A stretch of 64,000 nt of DNA from Linnemannia hyalina (lineage: Eukaryota; Mortierellomycota; Mortierellomycetes; Mortierellales; Mortierellaceae). The translations under genes were made by a program, and so were the position numbers. Below the pieces are notes generated by a model. The model ran no database searches. It was not told where the DNA came from and was given only the letters and a program-made list of their open reading frames with translations. The stretch spans positions 60,001-124,000 of the forward strand of contig JAHRHY010000014.1 in the NCBI GenBank assembly GCA_019671135.1, given 5' to 3'. Numbering within the stretch: position 1 is the first letter of the stretch; each line of letters begins with the position of its first letter. Below are positions 13,589 through 27,123 of the stretch, piece after piece.

Positions 13589-16500
13589 ATGTCTGCAAAC
13601 GGCCCTCCTGCAGTAGGCCCTCCTCCGCCCAACCCACCACACGCTCCAGGCAACCCTATGGGCCCTGGTCCTGGTCCTGGTGGTGCCCCACCTGGTCCTG
13701 CCAACGCCCCCGCCGGTCCCGCAGGAGGACCAGCAGGTGCCCCCGGCCCAGGCGGTGCTCCTCCTGCGCAAGCACCACCACCACAACAACAACAACCTCC
13801 CATCATCTCGCCTGCCATCCAACACCTTGACGCCATCGACGAACAAGTCTGGCTCCAGCTCGGATCCCTCGCCGAATCGATGGGCGAGCACGACCGTGCC
13901 CTCAACGCGTACGAATCCGCCCTCCGTCATAACTACCACTCTGTCGCCGCCCTGACTCACATCGCCGAGCTCCATCGCACGCGTGAAAACTTTCCCAAGG
14001 TAAATCATCTCTTTCTTTGTTTTCTGGACGTATTAAAGAGTATTTATAGCAAACAGTATTATATACGCGAGGATGCGGATTGTTATTAACCAAAACAATT
14101 GGCCTATACCAATTCTCGGATAAATAATCAACAGGCTGCAGATTACTTTCAACGAGTATTGGCGATCGATGGCGCGAGCGGAGAAGCATGGGGATCGCTT
14201 GGACACTGCTATCTCATGATGGACGAGCTTCAAAAGGCCTACAATGCATACCAAAACGCGCTCCACCACCTGCCCAACCCAAAGGTAAACAAAAAACTCA
14301 ATCTTCTTCCCTGATCGTGGGATTCAGGGCTCGTCGACAGGACGTTGTCTGTGTGTCTGTGTGTCTGTGTGAGTGTTTGTTTGTTAGCAGCGACTCATGG
14401 GAGGAGCATGATCGCATACGAAAGCACGCTCAAAACACAACCAAAAATAGGGAGGTGGAGATCGTCAGAAGGGAAAAAGAGCACGGATCGCTGTCTTGAA
14501 TTATTATATATACACTTTATCGGGACACACAACCATGAATCGTCGGGGGGGTTTTTTTATTGTTTACTGACCTCTGATTTCAATTCGCCACCCCTCTCAA
14601 TCGACCCCTTATTCTTCTAGGACTCGAAACTCTGGTACGGGATCGGAATCCTTTACGACCGCTATGGATCAGTCGAGCACGCAGAGGAGGCCTTCTCGGC
14701 TGTCATGCGCATGGACCCAAAGTCAGACAAGGCAAACGAGATCTACTTTCGCCTCGGAATCATCTACAAGGGCCAGCAAAAGTACCCCCAGTCACTTGAG
14801 GTAAACAACGCCGCATTTCTTCTTTCTCGCCATTTCTTATTATCGCCTGTCATCATCTCGCAAGCTCGCGTAAACAGTGGCTATCTTTGAACCTGTGAGG
14901 CAATAAGATTATTATGATGTGATATACTTACCAACCATACACTCATCCCTCTACTTGAATGTAGTGCTTCCGCTACATCTTGCACGCCCCTCCTCGCCCG
15001 TTGACCGAAGCCGATATTTGGTTCCAGATCGGCCATGTGCATGAACAGCAAAAGGAGGTAAAGACTGATCGATCAGCAGGAAAAGATGCTCGATACGTTA
15101 ATTGAACAATGCGCGCTCATTGAAAAAATAATAATTACATTGTCTCTAACCGCCCAAAGCCGCCGGATTTGGAACAATTGTTTTCGTTTGTAGTACACCA
15201 GCGCAAAGGACGCCTATGAGCACGTTTTGGCCGAGAACCCTAATCACGCCAAGGTTCTGCAGCAGCTCGGATGGCTCTATCACCAACAGCAGGCCTCCTT
15301 CATGGACCAAGATCTCGCCATCACCTTCTTAACGCGCTCCATCGAGAGCGACAACACGGACGCGCAGTCCTGGTACCTGATGGGCCGTTGCTACATGGCC
15401 CAGCAGAACTTTAGCAAGGCTTATGAGGCCTATCAGCAGGCTGTGTACAGGGACAGCAGGAATCCCACATTTTGGTGCTCGATCGGTCTCCTTTACTTCC
15501 AAATCAACCAGTTCAGGGATGCGCTGGATGCCTACAGCAAGGCGATCCGTATCAACCCCAACATCAGTGAGGTCTGGTACGATCTCGGTACTCTTTACGA
15601 GGCTTGCAACAACCAAGTTCAGGATGCGATCGATGCTTACCAGCGCGCATCTGATCTGGATCCAGAGAATCCTCATATCAAGCAACGTTTGGATTACCTG
15701 CGACAGAACAATGGAGGACAAGGAGGCGGTATGCCCCCTCCACATCCAGAGGGTATGAATCCTTCTCGCTACCAGTCCATGGACGGTGCTAATGGGCAGA
15801 ACGCGTTTGGCCAGGTAAGCAATTACAGGTTATTTGATTTATCAACTGGGAACGCTCAAAAGTACGACATGTTGTAGCTGTACTGACGGCTCTCTTTACT
15901 ATTTCTCGGTGGGTATGGTAGGGTAACACGGTGGCGCCACAAGGCCCTCCCACAGGAATGCAGGGTTACTCCGATCGTCCGTATGCTCCTCCAGTTCCAT
16001 TGGTAAGAACAAGTATTTTCATAGTACGCCTGACAAGGTACTTACTGCATACCATTGACTAGGACGGCGTGCTAACCTGTTCGGTTTATTTCATATATTA
16101 TAGAGCATGCCACCCAACTCTAATGGTGAACATGTTGGCCAACATGGCAGAGATTTGCCATTGCCAGGAGGACACCCCGAAGGGCCTAGAGATATTCAGC
16201 AGCAGCAGCAACAACAACAACATCAACAGCAGCAGCAACAACAACAACAACCTCATGGAAGGCGCCCAGAGTCTCCTAGCGTCCACGGAAACGACGAGAG
16301 ACGCCCCATTATCCGAGGAGGTGACAGTGGCCCACCACGTCCCCCAACCCCTGCTGGCGGCCCCCAAATGATGCAAGGAGGTGACAGACCACCTCATGGA
16401 GGCCCCATTCAACCTCCTCCACCACGCTCGATGCAGGGACCTCCCACCCACTCCCCCGGACCTGATGGTCCTTATGCCCGTTCTCATTCACCTGCCAACC

Positions 16501-18038
16501 GTAACCCCATTCACGGACACGGCCATGACCCTCACTACCCTCCCCAGCAGCAGGTGCAGCAGCCACCGTACGGACACGGACCAGGCGGTCCAGTTCCCAC
16601 TGATATCAGGCGTAGAGACCATGGACAGGATTATGAACGACATGGCACTCCCCCCACGATCAAACACGAACAACCTCGTATCCAGCACGACCGTCATCGT
16701 TCAGAGAACATGCCCCTGCAACAAGGTCAGGGTCTTGACCGGGACCATCCCAGCAACCGCCCTCCCCTCCCTCGCAGCTACCCCTCTGATCCTCAGCAGC
16801 AGCGCACATCAACTCCACCTGTCGACGGTCGTCAGCATCCAAGTGGACCCTCTCCTCATTTGCAGTACCCACAGCACCCTCCATCGAATGAGAGACCTCG
16901 CTCGCCTGCCAGTGGTGGTCATTATGGTCCAGGCGGACCAGTGGTCGACGAGCGGTCTCAGCAGGAAGGCATGCACCACGGTTACCGGACTAACCCACCC
17001 GAAGCCAACTACGACGAAGTCCAGGTCCAAGGACGAGCTCCTCGTCACCCGGATTCGAACGGTGGTGAGAGCTACTATCCTGGTCAGCAGAGCCCCAAAC
17101 CTGGCCCTCCTATGAGGGATCGGGACATGTCGCCTCCTCAACAAAAGCCCTCCCGGGAGTTGCCAGGTCCGGGTCAAGGTCAGAGTCAAGGACAGGGACA
17201 AGGGCAAGGACAAGGGTACGGACATGAGGGTCATCGCTGGGCTGGGGAGAGACATTCTCCTTCGCCTGCTCGGAGGGAGCAACAGGATCAGGATGAGATT
17301 GCTGCATCGTTGGTGTCTTTGAGTGGCACTGGAATGCCAGGACCTCCTCCTCCTCGCCATGTTCCTGAAAGTGAGGATCACGAGATGGAGGATGTCAGGG
17401 ATGCGTCTGCTGCACCTGTGAGTCGTTCACATTCTGTCTCCCATGGCCAGCCTGAATCTGACACCCGTCGCCAACAGCACGAGTCCCTTGACAACGATAT
17501 CGACGACCACCACGGTGACGTGACCCAACAACAACAGCAACAACAACAGCAGCAGCATATGCGCCTGCAAAGTAACGACAGTGGTCGTGGCTCCGTGGAT
17601 CCTGAGAGAAAGTCAAGCACTTCTGGACCCGCTACTTCGTCGACAGAGCCTGTTGCAGCACCTCCTTCGACTTCCACCTCAGCTACCCCCTTGCCCTCGA
17701 GTGAGACTGAATCCCCCCTGCGGTCTGGACTGGATGGACCTCAGTCAATAGCAGGATCGACACCTCCTCCACCTCCAGCATCATCGGCATCGTCTGCACC
17801 AGCATCTAGCCCGGCAACGACTGCGCCAGCTCCCGCTGCTTCTTCGGCACCCTCAGAGGCAGTTGCCCGTCCAGAGACGGGATCAGGTGACAATGCTGCT
17901 GGTAGTGGATCCACTTCTGGAACTCCAGTACCACCGTCGACAACTTCCTCAACGTCCGCCCCTGCAGCACCAGCTACTTATAATGACGAAGATGCAGAGA
18001 TGGAAGAGGGTGAAGTGAGAGAGGACGGAGAGTTGTAA
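13589..18038 (+). CDS. CYC8: CYC8/SSN6-type general transcriptional co-repressor, TPR protein
   Basis: Cyc8 partners Tup1 in a nuclear co-repressor that DNA-binding proteins recruit to silence glucose-, stress- and development-regulated genes. Exons 13589-13999, 14135-14284, 14621-14800, 14965-15057, 15194-15814, 15922-16002 and 16104-18038 join in frame to 1156 residues. A Pro/Gly/Ala-rich leader of about 70 residues comes first, then roughly ten tandem tetratricopeptide repeats (about 70-430) with typical features such as AWGSLGHCYLMMDELQKAYNAYQ. The long tail is Gln/Pro/His-rich with several polyglutamine tracts (16196-16250 and 17526-17555) and ends in an acidic EDAEMEEGEVREDGEL. The architecture matches yeast Cyc8 and human UTX/UTY TPR regions, with no JmjC domain. 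It ends 161 bp from the convergent helicase gene. The start is the first ATG after the upstream AT-rich region. Confidence 0.93.
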
Positions 18039-18199
18039 CCCAACCAACCTTTCAACAATTAATCCCTACCCTACCTTTTGTGTTAGAACATATCCCCTTC
18101 GCTGCTCTTTAACCACTAAATAGAAACTGATTTTTGACAGCCTTTTTTTATCGATATACATTATTTACAAAGGGGAGAGAGAGGAGGTAACACGAAAAC

Positions 18200-21100
18200 C
18201 TAAAGCGTCTTGATCTCACCTGGAATCAACCAGACAGTACCAATCTCGCTAGTGTCATCCCCCCCTCCTTGTTGTGGCTGCTGTTGCTGACCGTTCAAAC
18301 TTCCGACAACGACCACACCCTTCCAGCCAGGGATAATTTGTTGTTGGCCTTGACCTGCCATTGTTGTATCAGATCTGACGAGGCTTGAGCCGACACGACA
18401 ACGAGCACAGACAACCCGACGATAGAACAGCCCATCCCGAGGCCTCAGGACACATTCCAGCTCCTCCTGCTCATTCGGACCTTGAAACGGCAGCTCTACA
18501 ACACACGACCCCCGGATCGTTAGAATCATGGCTCGAGATTGACTGGTCACAGACGACGCACTACTGCGTTGACTTGCAAGGCTAGTGGAAGGCTGGGTGG
18601 ATACCCTTGCCTCGAGGGCAGTAGCCAGTCGACGACGGTGAGCGAGGAGTTCGACAGCCATCGAACGCTCTACAGTCTTGATCTTGGGCCGCTCTGTACA
18701 AACTAACAGAAGCTCGTTGCACGTCTTGCACGCCACCCTCAACACACCCGCGCCGCCATAGTTCTGCGTTGACTGAGTATCGCCTGTGCTGGTAGTCGGT
18801 GCAGAAGGTGGCTGGAGGGCATTGTTACCCCAAGAAAACGGAACCGTCGAGCGCGATGGCGATGAGTTTGTATGTTGTGAACTGGAGGCAGAGTTGGTGA
18901 AAAAGCTGACTGGATCCTCTCTTGGTGAGGAGACTGGGAGCTCTGTCAATATCGATCCAGTATCACGGCTCGCCGTCAATCCTGTCCTGCCTGCCATCTC
19001 AGTAGAGCCGTGGGCTTCGTCGTATCTTGAGTCGGAGGGAATAGTAGACTGCCAGGAGCTTCTTTGAATCTCCCCTTCAAATACTCCTAACATGTCCACA
19101 TCCAATTCAAGAACTGGCAGACCATCCAAAAAAGTCCCGAGGTCTTGGCTGTTGGTTTGCCGCTCAGGTATCGAAGCAGTTTTAGAGCCTGCTGAACGAT
19201 CCTCTGCTGATGGCATATCAATGCTGTCGTCCCATGCCGGGTCGACGTTCATCTCCTGAACATCGTATCTGATTGCGGCCTCCAGACTCTGTTGCTCCTC
19301 CACCTTGAGCAACTTCGGCTCTTCCTCTTCCTTTGGGGTCAAATCGCTCGAGAATGAAGCAAATAGGTTACAATCCATCTGTGCCATCGTCTCAAGCATC
19401 ATAGCCTTGGCCTCGGCTATGACAAGTGTGCAGAAACCCACTATTAGTTACAGGTTTCGTCAAAAATCGAAAATGTAGTACACTGCATACTGTCAACATA
19501 ATTACCTTCATCTGTTTCAAGCCATTCAGGATCGTTCTTGGTCACTTGAAGCTGCGTCTCAGTGACGAGATGTGTAGACTGCACAACGGTTTGTCCTGCC
19601 GGTTCACTCGTGTCATATATCGTTGTAGTTGTCGAAGTCGATATGGAGGCAGACGTTTCGATGCCACGTCCCTGTTTGAGAGGCTCGATCCAGGACTTCA
19701 GATTGTGTATCCCCACCTCAAAATCGGTATAGGTCTTGGTCAGGGGACGGACCCATCTGGACAAACTATTCTTGGTACCAGGAATCGTGAAACGGTAGTC
19801 CAGCAGCACCATCGCGCCCCAGTCCTTCCGATGACGAATGCAACGACCGATTGCCTGATTGTACGCGCGAAAGGCCTGGATCTCGTACCACCGCTTGCCA
19901 CTCAAAAGAGCTCGACTCTCAACTGAATCGTGAAAGGCTGCCAATGCGTGTGCTGCACTCTTCTCAGCACCCCCCGTCGAATGGTTGAGTGCCTGAAGGT
20001 TGACGTTGACAATTCCTGGGATCGGGCCTCCAAACTGACCTGTTGGTCCGCCTTGGGGTTGTCGCCGGCGCTTCTGGCACTGCTGGTCGTTGTATTCCTT
20101 CTTTAGCTTGATCTTGAGGTCGTTCAATCCTGGGTATGGGATACTGACCGCCAGAACAGCTCTACAATTCGAGTCGGTGAAATCGATTCCTTCAGAACAC
20201 TTGCCCCTAAAAACCGCAAAGAGCAAAGCGCCGCCGTCCGATCCCATGGCGACTTCAGCAGCGATGTGGTCGTAAAAGGACTTGAGGGTCTTGTCGAACT
20301 CCTTGGTCGTGGCTCTCCTTGGCTCCAAGATCACCTTCTTGATCTGACAGAATTGGTCATATTGTCCAGTCGATCGCCAGCGATTCACCAGGTTGTCCAT
20401 CAGGCTGTACGAGGAGACGAAACACAGCACTCCGTGCGGCGTCGTCTGGATAATCCGTTCAACAGCTCGGCCGAGTTCGTCCTGAAATTGAAAGCTGCTG
20501 GCAGACTTAAAGGTTCCGTCCATCTTGACATGTGTTGGGCCATAAGGCAACACTCCTGTCCAGACTTGTGACTGATCGACCACATGTCCCGCTTCCAGCT
20601 GAATTGCGAAACGAGTTTGCAGCTCTGACGCAAAGGAATCCATGGGCGACAAGGTACCGCTCGTGAGGATGACACTCCGCGTTGTTGAGGACAGAGGTCG
20701 AAAGATGACTCCGGGGTTCAGACACCAAAACTTGAACTCTCTCTTTTTTTCAACCTGGGCTCCTCTCCTCGCAACTTGACTTCCGTACCCCTGCCAACCG
20801 CTCCGTTTGTTGCGCCCGGTATGACGCGACTTTTTCGCCTGGGCTTCATCATCATCACTCTCAACTTCCGTACTGGAGTCGACCTGCCGTGCCCTGCCAG
20901 AGTGGTCCACTGACTCCACCAACGCAACCTTGTAATCGTCGAGACAATAGCCGTCGCCACTGAAAAGCCGTCTGAGGATGGCGATGATACTCTCTAAGGC
21001 GCGCAGGACTCGAGGCGAGACGGCGACAAATTGCTCTCGGAACTGGTCACCATTGGGCCCATCGTCCATGACGTCCACTAAAGGTCCGACAGCCTTGGCC

Positions 21101-23609
21101 AGCTTCTTCTTCTCTTTCTTCTCCTTGAGTGCTTTGGATATTTCCTGGCAAGCCGTGTCATACGTCACGATCGATTCAGCGTTGATTCCAAACGTGTTGA
21201 GATGGCTAAGCAGCTTATGACTTGTCCATCTAATTATCATATAGACACATATTAAACGCGTTAGTATCTTGTCTTATTGCACAGCTAGCTCAAAACAACG
21301 CTTGGCATGATGAATGATGACGCCTACATTTCGGTCGATTGCTCATATTCCTGAATGCTAAATGTCGTCTGTTTCTCTAAGATCGATAGGAATATTGACG
21401 CAAGCTAGAATGAAAATGCAAAATGGTATGCTAAGTCATTAGTAGCCTGATTCAACTGTGATTATAGAGCACAAAACTGTGAAGAAAGCCTCATTTATGA
21501 GACTTACGCTAAAGAGTGACTTGCTGGGTTGGTACATAATGTTGTTCTTGACCATGTCTCCAAACTCGGCTTGGGCCACCCTGAGATCATCGTCCAAAAC
21601 ATCCAGCCCACCAGCATCCCTCGCTGCATCCTCGATATTGTGAGCCTCGTCCAGGATCACGATAGAGTTTTCCAGGTCGATATCCATTGCCTTGCGAATC
21701 TCTATGAAGACATAGAACGCAAGCAAGAGGGTAAGAACATAGTCAAGCGATGTTCGAGTTGAAGGTAGAGTTGGTTTTGCTCTTACTTACGTGGGTCAAT
21801 CAGGTAGCTGTACGGACAAAAGATTAGCTCCGCACCCAATGCCAGAGACCTTGCGGCAAAATATGGACATGCTATGGTTTCAAGAAGCAGGAGTGTTAAT
21901 ATCATAAGCAACTCCAACGTCGATTTACAGGTTGAGGACAAAAAACAAAAGTTTGTCGTGGTACCTTTGATAGTCTTCCCTTCCTCAATAAGATCCTCCA
22001 TATCCCAAATCCTGTTTTGACCATGCTTCTTGGCCGCAAATCGATCCTGCAGATCATTCGACTTGAACTTGTAAGCGCACTTGTCGTCCTCCACCAGCTC
22101 TTGACACGCATCATTCTTGTTTGGAACCTTTTCGATTCTCTTGTTCACGCAGTAATGAGTTCGACTTCCCAGCACAACCATCTCTATAATAGTAGGAAAG
22201 CAAACTACGTTGAGTATCTTCCCTAATGTACGAACATGTTCCATATAACAAACTGAACGGTCTGATTCCCGTACTTGGCCGGTAAACTGTATTGGACTTG
22301 AGCTCCTTGACTAATTGAGTGATCTGCTTGTGCCTATTAACCAGATGTAGAGTATCAATTGTCAGATTCTATGGATGTCAACACATGTCAAATCAATGTC
22401 CAACAAAGATATCGAATATTTCCTTACGTGCGACTTCCAAAGTAGATTTTGGGCAACATTGATACACTCTCGCGGAGACTAGGGATACCCTTGACTGAGG
22501 CAGCATCAACGGTACTGGCCATCAAGGCATCGTCCTCGTACTGGAGTACTGTTGCAGCTCTGGCGCTAATGTGATGTACTGGCTTGTTCTGAAAGTCCTG
22601 GTCGTCCGCGGTCAAGGGCGTCAAAGAAGCTGTAGTCGCCGCACCGTGCTGAGCATCCGATGTAGAGTCCGTTCCACATGAACCAGCGCACGTCCCGCAT
22701 CCGCTTTTCACGATTGGTTTTGGCTCCGCTGCCTCAGCGGCGAAGTAGGGTGACTCGACGACGTCCATTTTGGCCAGTTCCGCTTCCAGGTTCTTTCTTA
22801 TTTCCTTACGGTGCTCTCCATTCCGTATCTTTTCATTCTGCAACCAGGCAAGAGCACCACAAAGGAGCGCTAGAGACTTGCCGGATCCTGTTAAGAGGGG
22901 AATTGATTAGGGTTAGATTTCACTTTTGACTGATCTCATACAAGAACGTGCCACTGAGAGAGGGAAATGCCTGGGACATACCGGTCGGACTTTCTAGCAG
23001 TGCGTTCTCCTGAGTCTGCAGCGCCTCGACAATCTAATGAATAGTCAAAGAGGCGAAACCATTAGCCACCTTATCATAATGTTAACTAAACGAGCTGATT
23101 CACTTTGCATGGTATACCTTGGACATCATATCCTGCTGCGACTTGTAAGGTGTGAAAGGAAACTTAATCCGGATCTAGGACAATAGGTTCGGAAGAAGGC
23201 TGTCAACGATAAGCGTATTGTCTCAACAATAACCCTCTATTAATTTGCCACCAATTGTGTGGTACTTCACACTTTTTTTTCCTGCCCTTACCCCATTCGT
23301 GACGAACTCGGTAGGGTTTGCTGCTGGTGAAGACTTGGGAAGAGACGGTTCAGAGGATGCATAGCCCTTCTTCTTCTTCTTGGATTTCTGAAAGTGACCA
23401 GACTTTGCGCGCTTCTTTTCGTTGGTGGTCTCAAGGCTATTGCTTGCTGAGTCCTGGAAGTCATTGGCTTCCGAGTCTGAACTTTCTTCGAGCTGAATGT
23501 TCAAGAGTAGCTGTTTGAGCGGGTCCTGTTCTAGCTGTGCTGTTGTTGCCTTTGCCTTTCCGTTTGACCCGCTGATGGTCGGAGGTAGTTTCCTGCTGCG
23601 TTTTCCCAT
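18200..23609 (-). CDS. BRIP1: FANCJ/BRIP1-like Fe-S DEAH DNA helicase with a C-terminal CxxC extension
   Basis: Predicted 5'-3' superfamily 2 helicase of the XPD/FANCJ group, acting in interstrand cross-link repair and G-quadruplex unwinding. Eleven exons (23292-23609, 23118-23174, 22982-23033, 22428-22887, 22275-22333, 21965-22183, 21791-21871, 21508-21701, 21328-21404, 19506-21229, 18200-19416) close in frame at 1485 residues. The N-terminus is Lys-rich and acidic. Walker A is ESPTGSGKS (about 139-147). Four Fe-S cysteines are at about 327, 342, 351 and 390. The DEAH box follows ENSIVIL (433-436), and motif VI is QAIGRCIRHRKDWG. YFGSRTHKQI and AACPYFAAR fit FANCJ better than DDX11/Chl1. The 400-residue tail is mostly disordered but has CKTC (1310) and CARC (1417), a possible zinc site. 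Chl1/DDX11 is the main alternative. Confidence 0.88.
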
Positions 23610-25249
23610 GGAAGTCAACAAAAAGATGGAGTGTGAGTGTGGTGTGGTGTGAAGGAATGAATGTGAATGGGGAAGAGAGACAGAAGTTTGTTTGTCCCTG
23701 AGGTGAGAGACTGGCTCCCACACCTGGTGCACGTGCTCACAGAAGCAGTCCTGATAATTGTGTGGTCTCTTCAGATGGTTGCGATTCGCGTTTCTTTGTC
23801 GCGTCTCTAGTGGTATAGCTGTAATAGATGAGGCGGATACGCCAACCCTTGGGTAAAAGAACATTGTTCCTTTACAAAAAAATAGTGCTCTCGTGGTAAA
23901 CAGAAGAGACCCTGCTCGTCGTACTACCAATGCACCAATGAACCAATGCACCGCTACACCCAACATCAACGAAGGCAACAATGAGGGCACGAACCTGCGC
24001 CAAACCCTTTATTCTTTTCCTTTATTTTCTTTGCTTGCCTCAGCATCATCATGATTTAATGCACTCTATGCGAACCACTAGACCTTCAGTTGTTTTCATT
24101 TTCCTCGTTGTTGCCATCGCAAGAGAGGAACATGCTGCACGTTGATGGCGGGTAGTGAGGATTGGGGAATAGCAGACAAAAAAGGTCGCTGGAAATAACA
24201 GTGGCTGAACCAGCAGTTTCTATCGAAAAGAGAGAGTGAGATGGGGTGAGAGTTCTCTTTCATCGTCTTTCTTTCGACACGACTGTACGATTGCCTTTGT
24301 ATGGCGCTTTTGGTCCTGTCGCCCCCGCTCGGTCCTCTTCTCCTTTCTGTTCGCCTCTGTTAGTTGGTCCACTCACTCACACCCCCATGTATGCCCAGCA
24401 ACAAGTGCTTGCGCCTACCGAGTGAGATACGTACCAACAAACAACAACAAATCAAGCAAGAAGGCTCTCGTTGTGGATGGGTTGGACAACCTTCTTTCTT
24501 TTTGGCTCTTTCCCCTTTGCTTTGTGGTCAACCACCCCCCTTTTAGTCATATCCCTCCACATCGATACACCTTCACAAAAGAGGAACAGTCCGATGGCTC
24601 GACTGCAACTGCGACCGCATGAGAATGCCCGGGTCCTTACTTAGTCTTGCCTTTGCCTATGCCTTGTCCTTGCTCCCTGTCCTCACTCCCCCACTCCTTC
24701 CTTTTTGTACCAACACACCTTACTGTCTTCTCCCCTCAATGCATCCTGCCATCATCCTTGACCGGGTATTGAGGGCAGTTTGTCTTTCTCTATCCCCTCC
24801 GTTTTTTTCTTCCTCGTTGCTATTTCTTCTCCTGTTTCCTCAACCACCTCTTCTTCTCCTCTTCTTTCTTCTCTTCACTCTCTCTCCTTTCTTTTCTCTC
24901 TTTACTCTGCAACCCCTTCCCCTTCTCGCACTACTTCTCTGCCTCACATCTTTCCACCCCCTCTTTCCCTTTCTTCATTCCTACAGTACCTATAGTTGCC
25001 TTTGAACAACCTTTTTCCACGTTTTTCATCCCTCAAGCCTTCATCTCTTCACCCCACACTCACAGTAAGAACAAGTTGTAATCTTTTTGAAAAACTTCGC
25101 CCCTCTATGTCAACTGTCCATCGGAAAAATATTCACCTCATTTTGTTTGTATTTCTTTGTGCCACCCTCCTCTTTCTCGGTAGATTCGAACAAAAAAGCT
25201 AACTCTCTTCCCCCACAAACACTTTCAAAAAGAACGAACAAGACAAGCC
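23610..25249. other. Intergenic region between divergent genes
   Basis: The spacer carries the 5' ends of the helicase gene (leftward) and the 235-residue protein gene (rightward). The stretch 24770-24990 is almost pure pyrimidine on the plus strand. Open frames here translate to low-complexity Ser/Pro/Leu/Phe strings with no recognisable domain, so I see no further gene. Confidence 0.45.
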
Positions 25250-26588
25250 ATGGCCCCAAACCCAGTCAAGTACGGATACCTCACTCGTAAGTTGCTCCTC
25301 TCTATCAGCTTGTCACTTGCACCCTGCCACCTCTCGGATCAATTACTTTGTAGTTATCAATCACTCTTTGCGCCTTTCTAACAAGACCCTTTTTACTGCT
25401 GAATGCATTCAAATAGGCGAGTATGCAGACAGACATATGGGCGCATTCCGCTTGAACCGACCCCCGATGCTGGAGCGAGTCGCCCTCGCCGTCCACCAGG
25501 GCAACCACTGCTTTGCCATCATCGGAAAGCGAGCCGCCATCATGAAGTGGTTGAGCGAGGAACAGCCCGACATGAAGGTTGAAGTCACCGAGACTTACCC
25601 CTGGAGAAAGGAATCCCCCTACAGCGGTCTCGTCAAGGTCACCGTCCACTCTGTCCATGTCGGCTTCCGCTTCTTTTACCTCATGTAAGTGGAGTGGAGA
25701 GCCCTTTCTTTTGGATTAGGGTTCAATAATGAAAAATGCCCGAATGATCATCACCTTATTTGTGTTAAGCACTTTTTGCATGCCTCTTCCTTGCCTACTT
25801 TTGCATGCTCTTCCTTGCCTACTTTTCCATGCTCTCATTGTTTTTCTTTATTATTTTTTCTTTCAACTTTTTGCGCTTCCCACACGTGTATTGACCCCCG
25901 TTGACATTGGTTCATTCATGGTCCCGGATTAACAATCAATATAGGTTTGGTAAAAAGATGACAAGCAAACTCATGGTCGAGTTCTCGCCCTGGGATGGCA
26001 AGCCGAGACCTGGCGAGCCCATGCCTCTCGAGCGCGATGACATCGATGCCATCCCCCTCACCGGCGAGGCTATCCTCGTCCGCTCCGATTCAACCATGGC
26101 CCAAGGTAAACTCAACAACATTGGTTTCGCTGTCGCTGAAAAATGCTTAAATTTGGTTGGGTACATGTTGCATCTACACTATCCCACCTGCATACATACC
26201 ACTCTGTCATCCCACTGGCTTTGCTAATACCAATATTCCGCCTATGTTCAAGTTCCTTCTGCTGCTGCATCCATTCTCTTGGCCGCATTCTTGAACTGGC
26301 TCTAACATTGTTCCCTCTCTCTCTTTATCAATACCTCTTTGAATAGTCGCGGAAAAGCTGGCGATAAAGCGCAAGGTGATGGACGAGGCTGGAGGGATCA
26401 AGGTGATGGGTGTCCGACTGGAGCGCGCTTCGACGTTCTCGTCTGTCCATAACAAGTCTTCCAAGTCGGACCACAACCTGATCCGCACCGAGAGCTCGAC
26501 TGCGTCTGGGACTGAAACGGATGCCGAGAAAAAGAAGCGACGCGCCTCGTCCTTTTCCATCATAAAACGGCTCAGCATGTCAACATAA
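25250..26588 (+). CDS. Unrecognised 235-residue protein
   Basis: Four exons, 25250-25286, 25417-25684, 25945-26105 and 26347-26588, join in frame. The first exon ends inside an Arg codon after MAPNPVKYGYLT. The body (residues 13-150) is a compact, hydrophilic globular region with no membrane segment or signal peptide. It contains HQGNHCFAIIGKRAAIMKWL and HSVHVGFRFFYLMFGKKM, and then a Pro-rich loop (SPWDGKPRPGEPMPLERDD). The tail from about residue 165 is Lys/Arg/Ser-rich, includes GTETDAEKKKRRASSFSIIK and is probably disordered, with basic patches that could act as nuclear signals. I do not recognise the family. It converges on the ASDURF-like gene, 535 bp away. Confidence 0.8.
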
Positions 26589-27123
26589 AACATGTATCTC
26601 TACCCTTGCAGCCTTGTGAAGGTTGTAAAAAAACGCATACCGGAGTCGCTCCTTCTGGTTCGGTTGATGATTGGTTCCCCTCAGTACGCAACATCCATAC
26701 CAAACCATGCAAACAATGACATGCATAGTATTCATTATTCAGTCCATTCATACGTCAAATAATAAAAACAACAACCCGCAGTACACAAACAAAATCTATT
26801 TGGTCAACTACTCATAAACTAACTTTTTTACAGATCATCCATTACCTTGCATGACAATGGACGAAAGGAGACCAAGAGAGGTGAGTTTGAAAACAAACAA
26901 ACAATCATATCGTTTTTAGTTGCGGTTGTTGATGTGCCGATGGGGCGTCGATGTGTCCAACTGCCGAAAAAAGAGCAAACGTGGGCGAATGGCCGAATCC
27001 AATCCAAGGACCTTGAGTAGATACTTTTTGGACCAAGAGTCGTGCCAAATTGGTCCATTTCACTGGCTCGACACGACATCTAGTGGCAACTTGACTGCAG
27101 GCGAGCCGATAGTGGCCTCTCTC
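26589..27123. other. Convergent 3' region
   Basis: This lies between the stop codons of two convergent genes and probably holds both 3' UTRs. Short open frames on both strands have no domain. I see no gene. Confidence 0.4.

Noticed and set aside
16381..17381. Long alternative frames on both strands over the CYC8 tail
   Set aside because: The GC- and CAG-rich low-complexity tail leaves all frames open; only the spliced TPR frame has meaning.
18200..23609. Assignment as Chl1/DDX11 or XPD
   Set aside because: Segments around YFGSRTHKQI, the Fe-S cysteines and AACPYFAAR fit the FANCJ branch better, but this was judged by eye.
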